Assembly (NCBI RefSeq): GCF_016031635.1
Contig: NZ_JACEGD010000010.1
Coordinates: 62,001-126,000, forward strand
Source: Bradyrhizobium diversitatis
GTDB lineage: Bacteria; Pseudomonadota; Alphaproteobacteria; Rhizobiales; Xanthobacteraceae
Direction of reading: 5' to 3'
Length of the DNA stretch: 64,000 nucleotides
Part shown: one piece after another, positions 55,594 to 64,000 of the stretch
Layout of the letters: each line of letters starts with the position of its first letter
How positions within the stretch are numbered: the stretch's first letter is position 1
The notes under the pieces: model-generated
What the model was told of the DNA's origin: nothing
Database searches by the model: none
The model's input: only the letters and a program-made list of their open reading frames with translations
Program-made: the position numbers and the translations under genes

Positions 55594-55810
55594 TCATTCA
55601 ATCACCTGAGCCCGATTATCGAGCCATCCCAGATCATTGACCTCGATCTGATCGCGGTCACCAATCAGGACGGTCGTCGTCTCATATTCCACAATTGCTG
55701 GACCTTCGATCTTGTTACCTGAACGAAGTTGATCCGCGGGCTGGTCTGCCGGCGTTGTCGGCTATTTTGCGAACACGGTGCTGCCGTCGCGATCGATCGC
55801 GACGAGGTCA
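55594..55810 (-). pseudogene. Hydantoinase A / acetophenone carboxylase (HyuA-like) remnant with internal deletion
   Basis: On the minus strand the frame reads DLVAIDRDGSTVFAK, a stop, then PTTPADQ, matching the N-terminus of HyuA-type ATP-dependent hydantoinases or acetone/acetophenone carboxylases. It continues in the same frame into KIEGPAIVEYETTTVLIGD ... WLDNRAQVIE and a stop at 55594, matching the extreme C-terminus. The some 600 residues between are deleted. It lies downstream of the class III aminotransferase, probably the last gene of a former operon. Confidence 0.8.
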
Positions 55811-55896
55811 TCGCGAGCCTGCTGGTGGGAATGAGGATCTCAATCCGGCGTCAAGCGAGCGCCGGTCGGAACAGTTCGCGGGTACGGGGAGCCTGA

Positions 55897-57213
55897 TCAG
55901 CCGAACGCGGCGACCTCCTCCAGGGACTCCGCAGCCGCCTTCACAATCGTATCCACGTCAGCATCGGTCATCGGCAACGACAGCGCCATCAGGCCATAGC
56001 TCGCGACCAATATCCCGCGATTGAGCAGCCTGGTGGTGAACACGGCCAGGCGCTTCGCTTCCATCTCGCTCAAGTAGGCTGAACGATAATCCCGGACGTT
56101 GCGATCCGTAAAATGAATCTTGAGTAGCGAGCCCAATCCGACCGCGGTCCCGGCAACGCCGGTCTTGCGGAAAGCCGCATTGATTCCGTCGCGCACAGCG
56201 GTGCCGATCCTATCGAGGCGTGAATAGGCTGCTGTGTCGAGCAGCTTCATGGCGGCAAGACCGGCGCGCATGGTGACGGGATTGGCCGAGAAGGTGCCAC
56301 CGTGCGGGAGCGCCGGCTTGCCGGAGGATGGATCGAACACCGACATGAACTTCTTGCCGCCGGCGATCGCGCCGACCGGGAAGCCGCCGCCGATGATCTT
56401 GCCGAGCGTAGTCAGGTCCGGATCGATCCCCCAAAGCCCTTGTGCACCCTCATAGCCGAGGCGGAATGTGATGACTTCGTCGAATACAAGCAGAGCGCCG
56501 ACTTCCCGCGTGACCTGACGGAGCGCTTCCACATAGGCTCTGTCCGCCGGAACCAGACCTGCTCGGTTCGGCATCGGATCAACGAGTACACAGGCGAGTT
56601 CGGGACCATGCTCGCGGATCAGGCTCACTGCCGCCTCGACGTCGTTGAACGGAATGGTCACGACGTCCGCGAGCACGTTGTCGGGCGTGCCTTTGGCATA
56701 AGCTACCGATACCGGGGCGTTGCCGCCCCAAGCCGCGGGTGTCGGATCGAGGCTGACTTCAGCGTAGTCATAGGAGCCGTGATAAGCACCCTCGCACTTG
56801 GCGATCTTCGGACGACCCGTGTAGGCGCGGGCAGCTTTCAGCGCCATCATCACCGCCTCCGTGCCCGAATTGCAGAAACGGACATGGTCTACCGATGGAA
56901 GCCTTGCTGTCAGCAATTCGGCGAGCTCGACCTCGGACTCCGTCGGCATGCCGAAGGCCGAGCCCAGCGCGAGCTGCTTGGTCGCCGCCTCGATCAATGC
57001 GGGATGAGCATGGCCATGGATCAGAGACGTGAAATTGTTGATGCAGTCGATATATTCATTGCCATCGACGTCCCGGACTCGGCAGCCGGCGCCTGAAGCT
57101 GCGTAGATCGGAAACGGCTTCATGTAGACCGTGGTGCGCGTATTGCCACCCGGCAGGCTCTTCAGCGCTCGCTGATAGAGATCTCGCGATTGAGAATGAT
57201 TGGCGGGATACAT
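55897..57213 (-). CDS. Class III PLP aminotransferase (glutamate-1-semialdehyde-aminomutase-like)
   Basis: A 438-residue PLP enzyme. It has the cofactor motifs SGTEAVMMAL (116-125), FDEVITFR with Asp245, and the PLP lysine Lys272 in LGKIIGGGFPVGA. It resembles glutamate-1-semialdehyde aminomutase but is embedded in a catabolic remnant (livF before, hyuA after), so it more probably deaminates an omega- or beta-amino compound than makes tetrapyrroles. AAGGAGG lies just before the ATG. The reading frame is intact although its operon partners are decayed. Confidence 0.88.
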   Translation of the reverse strand: MYPANHSQSRDLYQRALKSLPGGNTRTTVYMKPFPIYAASGAGCRVRDVDGNEYIDCINNFTSLIHGHAHPALIEAATKQLALGSAFGMPTESEVELAELLTARLPSVDHVRFCNSGTEAVMMALKAARAYTGRPKIAKCEGAYHGSYDYAEVSLDPTPAAWGGNAPVSVAYAKGTPDNVLADVVTIPFNDVEAAVSLIREHGPELACVLVDPMPNRAGLVPADRAYVEALRQVTREVGALLVFDEVITFRLGYEGAQGLWGIDPDLTTLGKIIGGGFPVGAIAGGKKFMSVFDPSSGKPALPHGGTFSANPVTMRAGLAAMKLLDTAAYSRLDRIGTAVRDGINAAFRKTGVAGTAVGLGSLLKIHFTDRNVRDYRSAYLSEMEAKRLAVFTTRLLNRGILVASYGLMALSLPMTDADVDTIVKAAAESLEEVAAFG

Positions 57214-57234
57214 CTTGCCTCCTTGATCCCGGGT

Positions 57235-57470
57235 TCAACGGCCCAGATAAGCTTCGCGCACGCGCGCATTGTGCTTGAGTTCGCCTGCTGGTCCTTCGAG
57301 CACAATGCGCCCTGTCTCCAGCACATAGGCACGATCGGCGACCGAGAGCGCAAGCACCGTGTTCTGCTCCACGACCAGGATCAGACCGGCCTCGCCAATG
57401 CACCTGACTTGTTCGTAAACCTCTTCGGCGAGCCGCGACGCCAAGCCGAGCGATGGCCACTCTTCTCTTT
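57235..57470 (-). pseudogene. LivF-type ABC ATPase, C-terminal remnant
   Basis: From about 57470 the minus strand encodes PSLGLASRLAEEVYEQVRCI, LILVVEQN, ADRAYVLETGRIVLEGPAGELK and VREAYLG, the last 80 residues of a branched-chain amino acid transporter ATPase. The Walker A, Q-loop and signature parts are missing, and the Walker B Asp-Glu before PSLGLA has become other residues. It stands 21 bases upstream of the aminotransferase start. About 340 bases between it and the tRNA hold nothing recognisable. Confidence 0.8.
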
Positions 57471-57814
57471 CGACCTCGCTAGGGGGCTCGCGGAGTCGAT
57501 CCGGCTGCAGCGCGCCGGACCGGTCGAGTCATGACTGCCCGAGAATGGCGAGAATCCGTTCGCGGTGCTAACGTGCAAGGTCATCAAGGCAGAGGTGAAG
57601 GCGCTTACCTCATCGCAGGCGCGCGCAAGCGAATCGAGAGAAGCTCGGCCTCAGCGGCATGGAAGAGATCGTCGCATTCGATCAGAGCCGTCACTCGACG
57701 ACCTTTTGCGGGGACCCGACGCGAACAGCGTGCGAACGCGGCGCGGGAACAGAGCGGTAACACCCCCGGACAAACCCAAAAATATGAATGATTTCAACGC
57801 CAAACGTGGGTCTA

Positions 57815-57899
57815 TGGTGCGCTCGGAGGGACTCGAACCCCCACGATTTTACTCACTGCCACCTCAAGGCAGCGCGTCTACCAGTTCCGCCACGAGCGC
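57815..57899 (-). tRNA. tRNA-Leu(GAG)
   Basis: An 85-base tRNA with encoded CCA. Acceptor stem GCGCTCG pairs perfectly with CGAGCGC; the anticodon stem GCC/GGC encloses TTGAGGT, giving anticodon GAG; the T arm has GGTTCGAGTCC. The variable arm (CAGTGAGTAAAATCGTG) is of class II type, as expected for leucine. Its 3' end faces the accessory region at lower coordinates, so it may be an integration site. Confidence 0.95.
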
Positions 57900-58082
57900 T
57901 TTGGGGATGCCGGCTTGAGGCTTGAGGGCCGGCCGGATCAACGGCGCCGATCTAACAAATCCATCAGAGGGGTACAAGCCTGCAAAGGCCCTGAATTCCA
58001 CAAGCTTTGCAGGAAAGTTCCAGCCCTCTGCCCGAATCGGCCCGTGCTGGTCCCCAGGGCCGTTACCGCCTTCCCCGGGGCC

Positions 58083-58394
58083 CTACCGGGTCCCCGGCGT
58101 GCGCGGCAGCATCTGTTTGACCTCGACCGCGATCCGGTTGCGGTCGACTAGCACGACGCCGGAGGCGACGGGCAAATTATTGGCCAGGACCTTGACCTCG
58201 TCGGCCTCGGTAGCATCCAGCTCGATGATGGCGCCGCGGGAAAGACGCAATACTTGATGGATCGGCATGGTGGTCGTCCCGAGGACGACCATGAGATCCA
58301 CGGTGACTTTATCGAGAGTGGGCACTGTCAGGACCGCCGCGACTTGGGACTCTTCATTTGCGCCTGCGATCATCACCACGTTATGGTTAGCCAA
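58083..58394 (-). CDS. FliN/SpoA-domain protein (flagellar motor switch-like)
   Basis: A 103-residue protein with a C-terminal SpoA domain (about 25-98: [50 protein letters not shown]) characteristic of FliN, part of the flagellar C ring. No other flagellar genes are near. The start is a TTG at 58394, sharing one base with the ATG of divergent lipB; an in-frame ATG at 58373 is an alternative. It may be a standalone FliN copy. Confidence 0.85.
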   Translation of the reverse strand: MANHNVVMIAGANEESQVAAVLTVPTLDKVTVDLMVVLGTTTMPIHQVLRLSRGAIIELDATEADEVKVLANNLPVASGVVLVDRNRIAVEVKQMLPRTPGTR

Positions 58395-59143
58395 TGGTTA
58401 ATTCGCCTGAAAACCCCCGCCAAAGCCAGCGCCAAGAGCTCGATCTGACGTCGTTTTCCGCGGCAGGCGGCGAGCCCGTCGAATGGCTCATCTCGGATGC
58501 TCCGGTGCCCTATCCGGATGCCGTGGCCATCATGGAGGCCCGGGTCGCCGCGATCGCGGCGGGCGAGGCGCCGGAACTGGTCTGGCTGCTCGAACATCCC
58601 CCGCTCTACACCTCGGGCACCTCGGGCAAGCAATCAGACCTGCTCGATGCCCGCTTCCCGATCTTCGCGAGCGGGCGCGGCGGGCAACTCACCTATCACG
58701 GGCCGGGCCAGCGGGTGGCCTATGTCATGCTCGACCTCAAGCGCCGCCGGCCTGACGTGCGGGCCTATGTCGCGAGCCTGGAGGAATTGATCCTGCGCAC
58801 GCTGGCTGCCTTCAACATTCGCGGCGAGCGGCGCGAGGACCGGGTTGGCGTCTGGGTCAGGCGTCCCGACAAGGGAGCCGATCACGAGGACAAGATCGCG
58901 GCGATCGGCGTCCGCCTGAAGCGCTGGGTGTCGTTCCACGGTATCGCCATCAATGTCGAGCCGGAGCTGTCGCATTTCGCCGGCATCGTGCCCTGTGGCG
59001 TCGTCGATCCCCGCTACGGCGTCACCTCGCTGGTCGATCTCGGCCAGCTCGTGACAATGGCCGATGTCGATATCGCGCTCAGGCGGACGTTCGAAGAATT
59101 GTTCGGACCAACCCGCGCGCTGCTGCCGGAAGCGGTCGCCTAG
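58394..59143 (+). CDS. lipB: Octanoyltransferase LipB
   Basis: A 249-residue enzyme that moves octanoate from ACP to lipoyl domains, the first step of lipoate synthesis. The substrate-site motif [12 protein letters not shown], the catalytic Lys in [13 protein letters not shown] and the nucleophile Cys in GIVPCGVVD are present, as is [14 protein letters not shown] near the start. A cytoplasmic protein. Its start overlaps that of the divergent FliN-like gene. Confidence 0.96.
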   Translation: MVNSPENPRQSQRQELDLTSFSAAGGEPVEWLISDAPVPYPDAVAIMEARVAAIAAGEAPELVWLLEHPPLYTSGTSGKQSDLLDARFPIFASGRGGQLTYHGPGQRVAYVMLDLKRRRPDVRAYVASLEELILRTLAAFNIRGERREDRVGVWVRRPDKGADHEDKIAAIGVRLKRWVSFHGIAINVEPELSHFAGIVPCGVVDPRYGVTSLVDLGQLVTMADVDIALRRTFEELFGPTRALLPEAVA

Positions 59144-59315
59144 CGCTACCGCGTTCTGCGCAGAATCGGCTATACTTGATTCCGGCGTCGCCCTCGCCTC
59201 CCCCCTCCGCCGGGAAAGTAGATTTCATGCTGGGCGAATTGATCATCGGACCGACTGTTCGAGCGCTGGGCATAAGGAGGGATTGCGATCATGCTCGCAA
59301 TGGGAGGTTCTCACG

Positions 59316-60029
59316 ATGAGACTGTCTGCGCCGATCTATCATCTCAAGCGCAAGGCGAAGCGCCTGTCCCGCGAGGAAGGCATTCCACTCCACGACGCGC
59401 TTGACCGCGTCGCCACAACGGAAGGGTTCTCCGCCTGGAGCCTTCTCGCAGCGAAAGCCGCGGCGGAGACGCCGGCCGGCAAGCTGTTTCCTCAATTCCG
59501 GCCGGGCGAGCTGGTGCTGCTGGGTGCGCGCCCCGGTCATGGCAAGACCCTGATGAGTCTCGAACTTGCGGTAGAGGCCATGAGGAAAGGCAGCCGCGCC
59601 GCGTTCTTCTCGCTCGAATACACCGAGAGAGACGTTCTGGACCGCTTGCGGGCGATCGGCGTGGAGCCTGCGCAGTTCGACAAATTGTTCGAGCTCGATT
59701 GCTCCGATGCGATCAGCGCCGATTACGTCGTCAAGCAGATGGCCCCCGCCCCGCGCGGCACATTCGTGGTGATCGACTATCTGCAACTGCTCGACCAGCG
59801 GCGGGAAAACCCCGACCTGACCGTTCAGGTGCGCGCGCTGAAATCGTTCGCACGAGACAAGGGCCTGATCGTCGTCTTCATCTCGCAGATCGATCGATCC
59901 TATGATCCCGCAATCAAGCCCTGTCCTGATCTCAGCGATGTCCGCTTGCCGAACCCGCTGGACCTGAAGCTGTTCGACAAGACGTGCTTCATCAACAGTT
60001 CAGAAGTCCAGTTCCGGGCTGCGAGCTGA
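59316..60029 (+). CDS. DnaB-like RecA-fold ATPase
   Basis: A 237-residue protein. A short N-terminal helical region (YHLKRKAKRLSREEGIPLHDALDRVA) precedes a RecA-fold ATPase like the C-terminal domain of DnaB: Walker A GARPGHGKT (about 70-78), SLEYTERDV, Walker B FVVIDYLQLL and sensor FISQIDRS. It is half the size of DnaB and lacks its N-terminal domain, so it is not the replicative helicase. GGGAGG precedes the ATG. Function unknown. Confidence 0.75.
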   Translation: MRLSAPIYHLKRKAKRLSREEGIPLHDALDRVATTEGFSAWSLLAAKAAAETPAGKLFPQFRPGELVLLGARPGHGKTLMSLELAVEAMRKGSRAAFFSLEYTERDVLDRLRAIGVEPAQFDKLFELDCSDAISADYVVKQMAPAPRGTFVVIDYLQLLDQRRENPDLTVQVRALKSFARDKGLIVVFISQIDRSYDPAIKPCPDLSDVRLPNPLDLKLFDKTCFINSSEVQFRAAS

Positions 60030-60079
60030 CGATCCCTTGCAACCGGTCGCGGGTGAGATTGCTCACCCGCGATCGGTCA

Positions 60080-60502
60080 TCACGCCGCCTGCAGCGGAAC
60101 CTCGAGCTTGCCGGCAATGTAGCGCCGCTCCTGGGTCAGGCCGCCAAAGCCGTAGGCATCGCCCCTGACCTCATCGACATGCAGATAGGTCTCGGGATGC
60201 AGTGGCCCCAGGACCTCGGCCATGCGCTTGAACATGGCAGCGAGATAAGCCGCCTTCTCGTCCTTGGTGTTGGTGCCCTCGGTGACGTGGATGTCGATCC
60301 AGTAGCTTGCGAGCTTCTGCTCGGCGAGCGACTTGCCGCCCGCGAACCAATCGCCCGCATCCACGGACTTCACGATGATGGCGGTGACGTTGGGATCCTT
60401 GTGCAGGATCTTTGCCGTGAGCTCGGACACGGCATTGGCGATGTCGGCCTTCAGCGACGGCGACTGGCGAGACGTGGCGTAGGACACTTTGATCAGGGGC
60501 AT
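60080..60502 (-). CDS. 4-oxalocrotonate tautomerase-family protein
   Basis: A 140-residue protein beginning MPLIKVSYATSRQSP. Pro2 would become the catalytic N-terminal proline after Met removal. Its size, about twice that of 4-OT, fits a two-domain tautomerase with the second half containing ETYLHVDEVRGDAYGFGG. Substrate unknown. It is divergent from the LysR gene, which probably regulates it. GAGAACCACC lies before the ATG. Confidence 0.85.
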   Translation of the reverse strand: MPLIKVSYATSRQSPSLKADIANAVSELTAKILHKDPNVTAIIVKSVDAGDWFAGGKSLAEQKLASYWIDIHVTEGTNTKDEKAAYLAAMFKRMAEVLGPLHPETYLHVDEVRGDAYGFGGLTQERRYIAGKLEVPLQAA

Positions 60503-60616
60503 GGTGGTTCTCCTCAAGATGCTGCGCCGGGCCTTGCGCGGCGTTGGTGAGAAGCTAGACCTGCGACCATGATTTTGGTATCTTATCGAGACATATATCA
60601 GTGATAACAATCCATA

Positions 60617-61492
60617 ATGAACGCAACGCTCGACATCGCCACGGTCCGGGCCTTCCTGCTGGTTGCCAACCTCCAGAGCTTTACCCGCGCGGCCGAAGCA
60701 CTCGGCACGACGCAGGCGGCTGTCAGCCTCAAGCTGCAACGGCTGGAGACGTTGCTGGGGAAACGCCTCGTCGAACGCTCGCCGCGCGCGGTTCGGCTCA
60801 CGGCCGATGGTGCTGATTTCCTCGATCGCGCCCGCGCGCTCATGGAAGCGCATGACCGTGCGTTCTCCGGCGAGGCTTCCGCCGCGCAGTCGCTCTCGCT
60901 CGGCATCTCCGACCATGCCGCGGGCCCCGAACTGGTGCCGCTGCTCGAACGGCTGCACGCGATGTCCGCGAATCTCACGCTCGCCGTCACCATCGGTTTC
61001 TCGCGCGAGATGCAGGATGCCTATGACGCGGGTGAGCTGGACGCGGTGATCGTCCGCCAGGAGGGCAGCCGCCGCGGCGGCGAGAAGCTGGCTGATGACG
61101 AGTTCGGCTGGTTCGCGTCACGACGTTTCACGCTCCCGAAGGGCGAAGCACTGCCGCTGGCAACGCTCACCCCGCCCTGTGGCGTCCGCGCCATCGCCGT
61201 GCGCGCGCTCGACAAGGCCCGCACCCCCTGGCGCGAGCGTTTCGTCGGCGGCGGTGTCACGGCCGTGGTCGCGGCGGCGCTTGCCGGACTTGCAATCGCG
61301 CCGCTGGCGCGGCGGATCGCGCCTCCGGGCTTGGTCGATATCGGGCCTGCGCACAAGCTGCCGAGGCTCGGCAGTTCGAAGGTGATGCTGCATTCGAAAG
61401 TCAGCGATCCCGCCAAGCTCGCGGCACTGCGCGCTGTGGCCGCGACGTTCCGGAGCCTGGCGACGAGCAAGCGGCCGGTCCGAGGAGCCTGA
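60617..61492 (+). CDS. LysR-family transcriptional regulator
   Basis: A 291-residue regulator with the N-terminal winged HTH (about 1-65: VRAFLLVANLQSFTRAAEALGTTQAAVSLKLQRLE) and a ligand-binding domain (about 90-291). The divergent tautomerase gene starts 114 bases away, the standard layout for a LysR target. The ligand is unknown. The last residues form a basic tail (RSLATSKRPVRG). Confidence 0.9.
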   Translation: MNATLDIATVRAFLLVANLQSFTRAAEALGTTQAAVSLKLQRLETLLGKRLVERSPRAVRLTADGADFLDRARALMEAHDRAFSGEASAAQSLSLGISDHAAGPELVPLLERLHAMSANLTLAVTIGFSREMQDAYDAGELDAVIVRQEGSRRGGEKLADDEFGWFASRRFTLPKGEALPLATLTPPCGVRAIAVRALDKARTPWRERFVGGGVTAVVAAALAGLAIAPLARRIAPPGLVDIGPAHKLPRLGSSKVMLHSKVSDPAKLAALRAVAATFRSLATSKRPVRGA

Positions 61493-61600
61493 TCGCCCGG
61501 CGGCCACTGCATATGGTGCGGATATTGCCTAAAAATGTCCCACAGAATGGGAACTAATCCGCCATGTGCGGCGTTTGTCCCCGTCGAGGCGGGGTCCGGA

Positions 61601-63118
61601 ATGACCGAAAAGTTCAATCAACAGAGAGACTTGTTCGAAAGCGAGCGCAGTTTCCGGCTGTTGGTTGAGGGAGTCGCCGACTACGCCCTCTACATGCTTG
61701 ATCCCAAGGGGATCATCACCAGCTGGAACATCGGCGGCGAACGCATCAAGGGCTATTCGCCCGAGGAAATCCTCGGCCAGCATTTTTCCCGCTTCTACAC
61801 CGAGACCGACCGCGCCAATGGCAAGCCTGCGCGGGCGCTCGGTATTGCCCGGGAAAAGGGCCGATATGAGGAGGAAGGCTGGCGCGTCCGAAAGGACGGC
61901 ACGTTCTTCTGGGCCAGCGTGGTGATCGACCCGATCTACGAGGGCGGCGCGCTGATCGGCTTCGCCAAGATCACGCGCGACATCACCGAGCGCCGCAACG
62001 CCCAGCTCAAGCTCGAGGCAATGCAGAAGCAGCTCGCCGAGTCGCAGAAATTCGATGCGCTCGGACAGCTCACCGGCGGGGTTGCCCACGACTTCAACAA
62101 TCTTCTGATGATCATCAGCGGCAGCCTTCACATCCTGAAGAAGGGCGCTTCTGGCGACCCCAAGCTCGAGCGCGCCATGTCCGCGATCGAAACCGCCACC
62201 AAACGCGGCGCCGCGCTGACGAACCAGCTCCTCACCTTTGCGCGGCGGCAAAGCGTCAACCCGCAGGCGATCGATTTCGCCGAACGCGTCGCGGCCATCC
62301 GCGAGGTGCTCGACGCCGGCGTGGGCAGTTCCGTGCGCCTCGCCTTCGACATTCGCTCCGACACATGGCCGATCAAGGCCGACGTCTCCGAGCTCGAGAC
62401 CGCGCTGCTCAACCTCGTTATCAATGCCCGCGACGCGATGCCGGACGGTGGCACGGTGACGATCGGCGCGCGCAATGTCGCGCTGAACGAACCTCCCCTC
62501 GCCGGCGACTTCGTCGCAATCGACGTCACGGATACCGGGCTCGGAATTCCCTCCGACGTTCTCGACAAGATCTTCGAGCCGTTCTTCACGACCAAGCCGA
62601 TCGGAGAAGGTACCGGCCTCGGCCTTTCGCAGGTGCACGGCTTCGCTCATCAGGCCGGCGGCACGATAACGGTCGCAAGCGAGCTCGGAAAGGGCACGAC
62701 ATTCACCATCATCCTGCCGCGCGGCACAGATGCGCCGTCGCGCGAGACATCGGGGACGCCTCTCCGCGGCAGCGGCACGGTGCTGCTGGTCGAGGATAAT
62801 CCCGACGTTGCTCTGGTCAGCATCGGTCTTCTGGAGCAGCTCGGCTATCAAGTGCGCCGGGTCGCCGATGCCGAAGCGGCATTGCGCGAGATCGAGAGCA
62901 ACGGCGTCGACTTCGTGTTCTCGGACATCGTCATGCCCGGCAAGATGGATGGGCTCAGCCTCGCCCATCGCCTCCGCCAGATCCGCCCCGGCCTGCCGAT
63001 CCTGCTTGCCACCGGCTACAGCGAGGTCGCCGCCGGCGTACGCGGCGATTTCCCGATCCTGCGCAAGCCCTATGAGATCCACGAGCTGAGCGAGGCGATC
63101 GCCAAGCTGCCGCGATGA
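61601..63118 (+). CDS. Hybrid sensor histidine kinase (PAS - HisKA - HATPase - receiver)
   Basis: A 505-residue cytoplasmic kinase with no membrane segment. A PAS domain (about 15-130, [26 protein letters not shown]) is followed by the phosphoacceptor His163 in [11 protein letters not shown], an HATPase domain with [13 protein letters not shown] and GTGLGLSQV, and a receiver domain whose phosphoacceptor Asp lies in [14 protein letters not shown] (about 435). PAS-only sensing without transmembrane parts suggests a cytoplasmic cue. Kinase and receiver in one chain point to further transfer to an unknown partner. The ATG at 61601 fits the PAS start; the frame opens 22 codons earlier. Confidence 0.92.
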   Translation: MTEKFNQQRDLFESERSFRLLVEGVADYALYMLDPKGIITSWNIGGERIKGYSPEEILGQHFSRFYTETDRANGKPARALGIAREKGRYEEEGWRVRKDGTFFWASVVIDPIYEGGALIGFAKITRDITERRNAQLKLEAMQKQLAESQKFDALGQLTGGVAHDFNNLLMIISGSLHILKKGASGDPKLERAMSAIETATKRGAALTNQLLTFARRQSVNPQAIDFAERVAAIREVLDAGVGSSVRLAFDIRSDTWPIKADVSELETALLNLVINARDAMPDGGTVTIGARNVALNEPPLAGDFVAIDVTDTGLGIPSDVLDKIFEPFFTTKPIGEGTGLGLSQVHGFAHQAGGTITVASELGKGTTFTIILPRGTDAPSRETSGTPLRGSGTVLLVEDNPDVALVSIGLLEQLGYQVRRVADAEAALREIESNGVDFVFSDIVMPGKMDGLSLAHRLRQIRPGLPILLATGYSEVAAGVRGDFPILRKPYEIHELSEAIAKLPR

Positions 63119-63153
63119 GGGTTCACCGCGAGAGCTTGAGGCACCTAAGCCTC

Positions 63154-63195
63154 CTCGCCGTCATGACCGGGCTTGTCCCGCCTGCCCGGGCATGA
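63154..63195. repeat. Short intergenic repeat (GTCATGACCGGGCTTGTCCCG type)
   Basis: A CGTCATGACCGGGCTTGTCC motif followed by an inverted GGGCATGAC. I recall close variants (CGTCATGGCCGGGCTTGTCCCGG) as frequent intergenic repeats in alphaproteobacteria. It lies between convergent genes and may act as terminator. Confidence 0.5.
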
Positions 63196-63212
63196 CCACC
63201 TCTTGTGAGCGC

Positions 63213-63512
63213 TTACACCGTCGGCAGCACCGAGAACGCTTCCCCTGCCCTGCGCAAATTCAGCTCATCCACGCTCGCGGTTTCACTGGTGACACTGTCG
63301 ACGCGCGAGGACGGCGGGCCGTGGCGGCACAGCGCGACCATGTCGGCAACGTGCTTCGGCGCACCAGCGAACAGCGCTTCCACGCTGCCGTCGCGACGGT
63401 TGCGGACCCAGCCTTCGAGGCCGCTCGTCGTCGCCTGATACTCGACCCAGGCCCGATAGCCGACGCCCTGCACGCGTCCGCGGATCATGACCTGGAGAAT
63501 TGCCCGGCTCAC
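63213..63512 (-). CDS. Acylphosphatase
   Basis: A 99-residue acylphosphatase. The catalytic Arg20 is in [11 protein letters not shown] and Asn38 in [13 protein letters not shown]. It hydrolyses acyl phosphates in the cytoplasm. Its ATG overlaps the stop codon of the next gene upstream by 4 bases (63509-63512), so the two are co-translated. Confidence 0.95.
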   Translation of the reverse strand: MSRAILQVMIRGRVQGVGYRAWVEYQATTSGLEGWVRNRRDGSVEALFAGAPKHVADMVALCRHGPPSSRVDSVTSETASVDELNLRRAGEAFSVLPTV

Positions 63513-64000
63513 TTGTTCAGTCCGAGGACATCGGCGCTGCGCACCCTGGCCTCGCCTTCGCGCATGACACGGGCCATCAGCTCCGGCGACGCCAGGCCCT
63601 TGAGGCTTTTCGGCGCCGTGCCCTCGCGCAGCGCCCTCTGCGTCTCGTAGACGGCCTGCGTCGCGGCGGCGATCGGCGCATGGCCCTGCAGCGCGATGCG
63701 CACGCGCCGGCTCGCAAGGTAATCGAGCGCGTTCAATTCGTCCGGCGCGCCGCCGAGCACGATCGGCAGGCGCGTGGCAGATGCGATGGCCTCGAGCTCG
63801 GCGCGCGACTTGATGCCGGTAAAGAACAACGCATCGACCCCGGTGGCCTCATAAGCCTTGGCGCGGCGAACAGCATCCTCGATCGAGGTGATCGCGGCAG
63901 CGCCCGTGCGGCCCATGATCACCAACGACGGATCGCTGCGGCCGCCAAGCGCCGCCTTCATCTTGCCGACGCCTTCCTCGAGCGAGATCAGCTGCGTCTT
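63509..64000 (-). CDS. Isocitrate lyase/PEP mutase-family protein, partial (5' end beyond the window)
   Basis: The last 163 residues of a longer protein; the frame is open to the end of the window and continues upstream as [14 protein letters not shown]. Residues [14 protein letters not shown], [23 protein letters not shown] and [13 protein letters not shown] match the second half of the isocitrate lyase/PEP mutase superfamily barrel (2-methylisocitrate lyase or oxaloacetate decarboxylase-like). The catalytic N-terminal part with the metal site lies outside. It overlaps the acylphosphatase gene by 4 bases. Confidence 0.85.
   Translation of the reverse strand, partial: KTQLISLEEGVGKMKAALGGRSDPSLVIMGRTGAAAITSIEDAVRRAKAYEATGVDALFFTGIKSRAELEAIASATRLPIVLGGAPDELNALDYLASRRVRIALQGHAPIAAATQAVYETQRALREGTAPKSLKGLASPELMARVMREGEARVRSADVLGLNK

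Noticed and set aside
57565..57918. Plus-strand open frame across the tRNA
   Set aside because: It overlaps a complete tRNA-Leu on the other strand and has no family match.

Overview
The window looks like a chromosomal segment of an alphaproteobacterium of the order Rhizobiales, most probably Bradyrhizobium or a close relative. The support is high GC with strong GC3 bias, rhizobial gene sets (clpS-clpA, a small phasin, mipZ, DUF1489, MgtE), and short intergenic palindromes of types I remember from Bradyrhizobium genomes. The genus is inferred from protein similarity recalled from memory; no search was run.

Layout. 0-12.6 kb holds housekeeping genes: an MFS exporter, a lipoprotein, clpA and clpS, a phasin, a D,D-carboxypeptidase with a SPOR domain, a membrane J-domain protein, a VWA protein, an alpha/beta hydrolase and mipZ. 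12.6-25.4 kb holds panC, DUF1489, membrane and envelope proteins, a GST, a DUF599 protein, a TolA/TonB-like protein, an aldo/keto reductase, an HTH protein, mgtE and two tandem polysaccharide deacetylases. A gene-free stretch at 17.44-18.19 kb looks like repetitive DNA.

25.4-36.7 kb is more accessory. It has a periplasmic binding protein behind a frameshifted DJ-1/PfpI gene, with a divergent GlxA-type regulator. A six-gene redox/copper operon with a Csp-like 16-Cys protein follows, then a cluster of very small proteins, then an SDR, a zinc alcohol dehydrogenase operon and an isochorismatase-like hydrolase.

36.9-57.8 kb is the most unusual part. It contains a type I secretion locus: a cadherin/VCBS-type protein of about 990 residues, a FecR-domain protein, a TPR protein, a 2831-residue RTX protein and a divergent ABC exporter plus HlyD adaptor. 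The giant protein joins an ExeM/NucH-type endonuclease, a 5'-nucleotidase-type metallophosphatase, two RTX blocks and a beta-helix-like segment. Around it lie decayed genes (fdhD, a class IV aminotransferase, hyuA, livF) and one intact class III aminotransferase. The region ends at the 3' end of tRNA-Leu(GAG), so it may be a genomic island.

57.9-64 kb returns to core genes: a FliN-like protein, lipB, a DnaB-like ATPase, a tautomerase with a divergent LysR regulator, a hybrid histidine kinase, acylphosphatase and the partial gene of an isocitrate-lyase-family enzyme.

Likely joint functions: ClpS delivers N-degron substrates to ClpA; the exporter and adaptor probably secrete the divergent RTX nuclease, which would act on extracellular nucleic acid; phasin and alpha/beta hydrolase share an upstream palindrome and may share a PhaR-like regulator.
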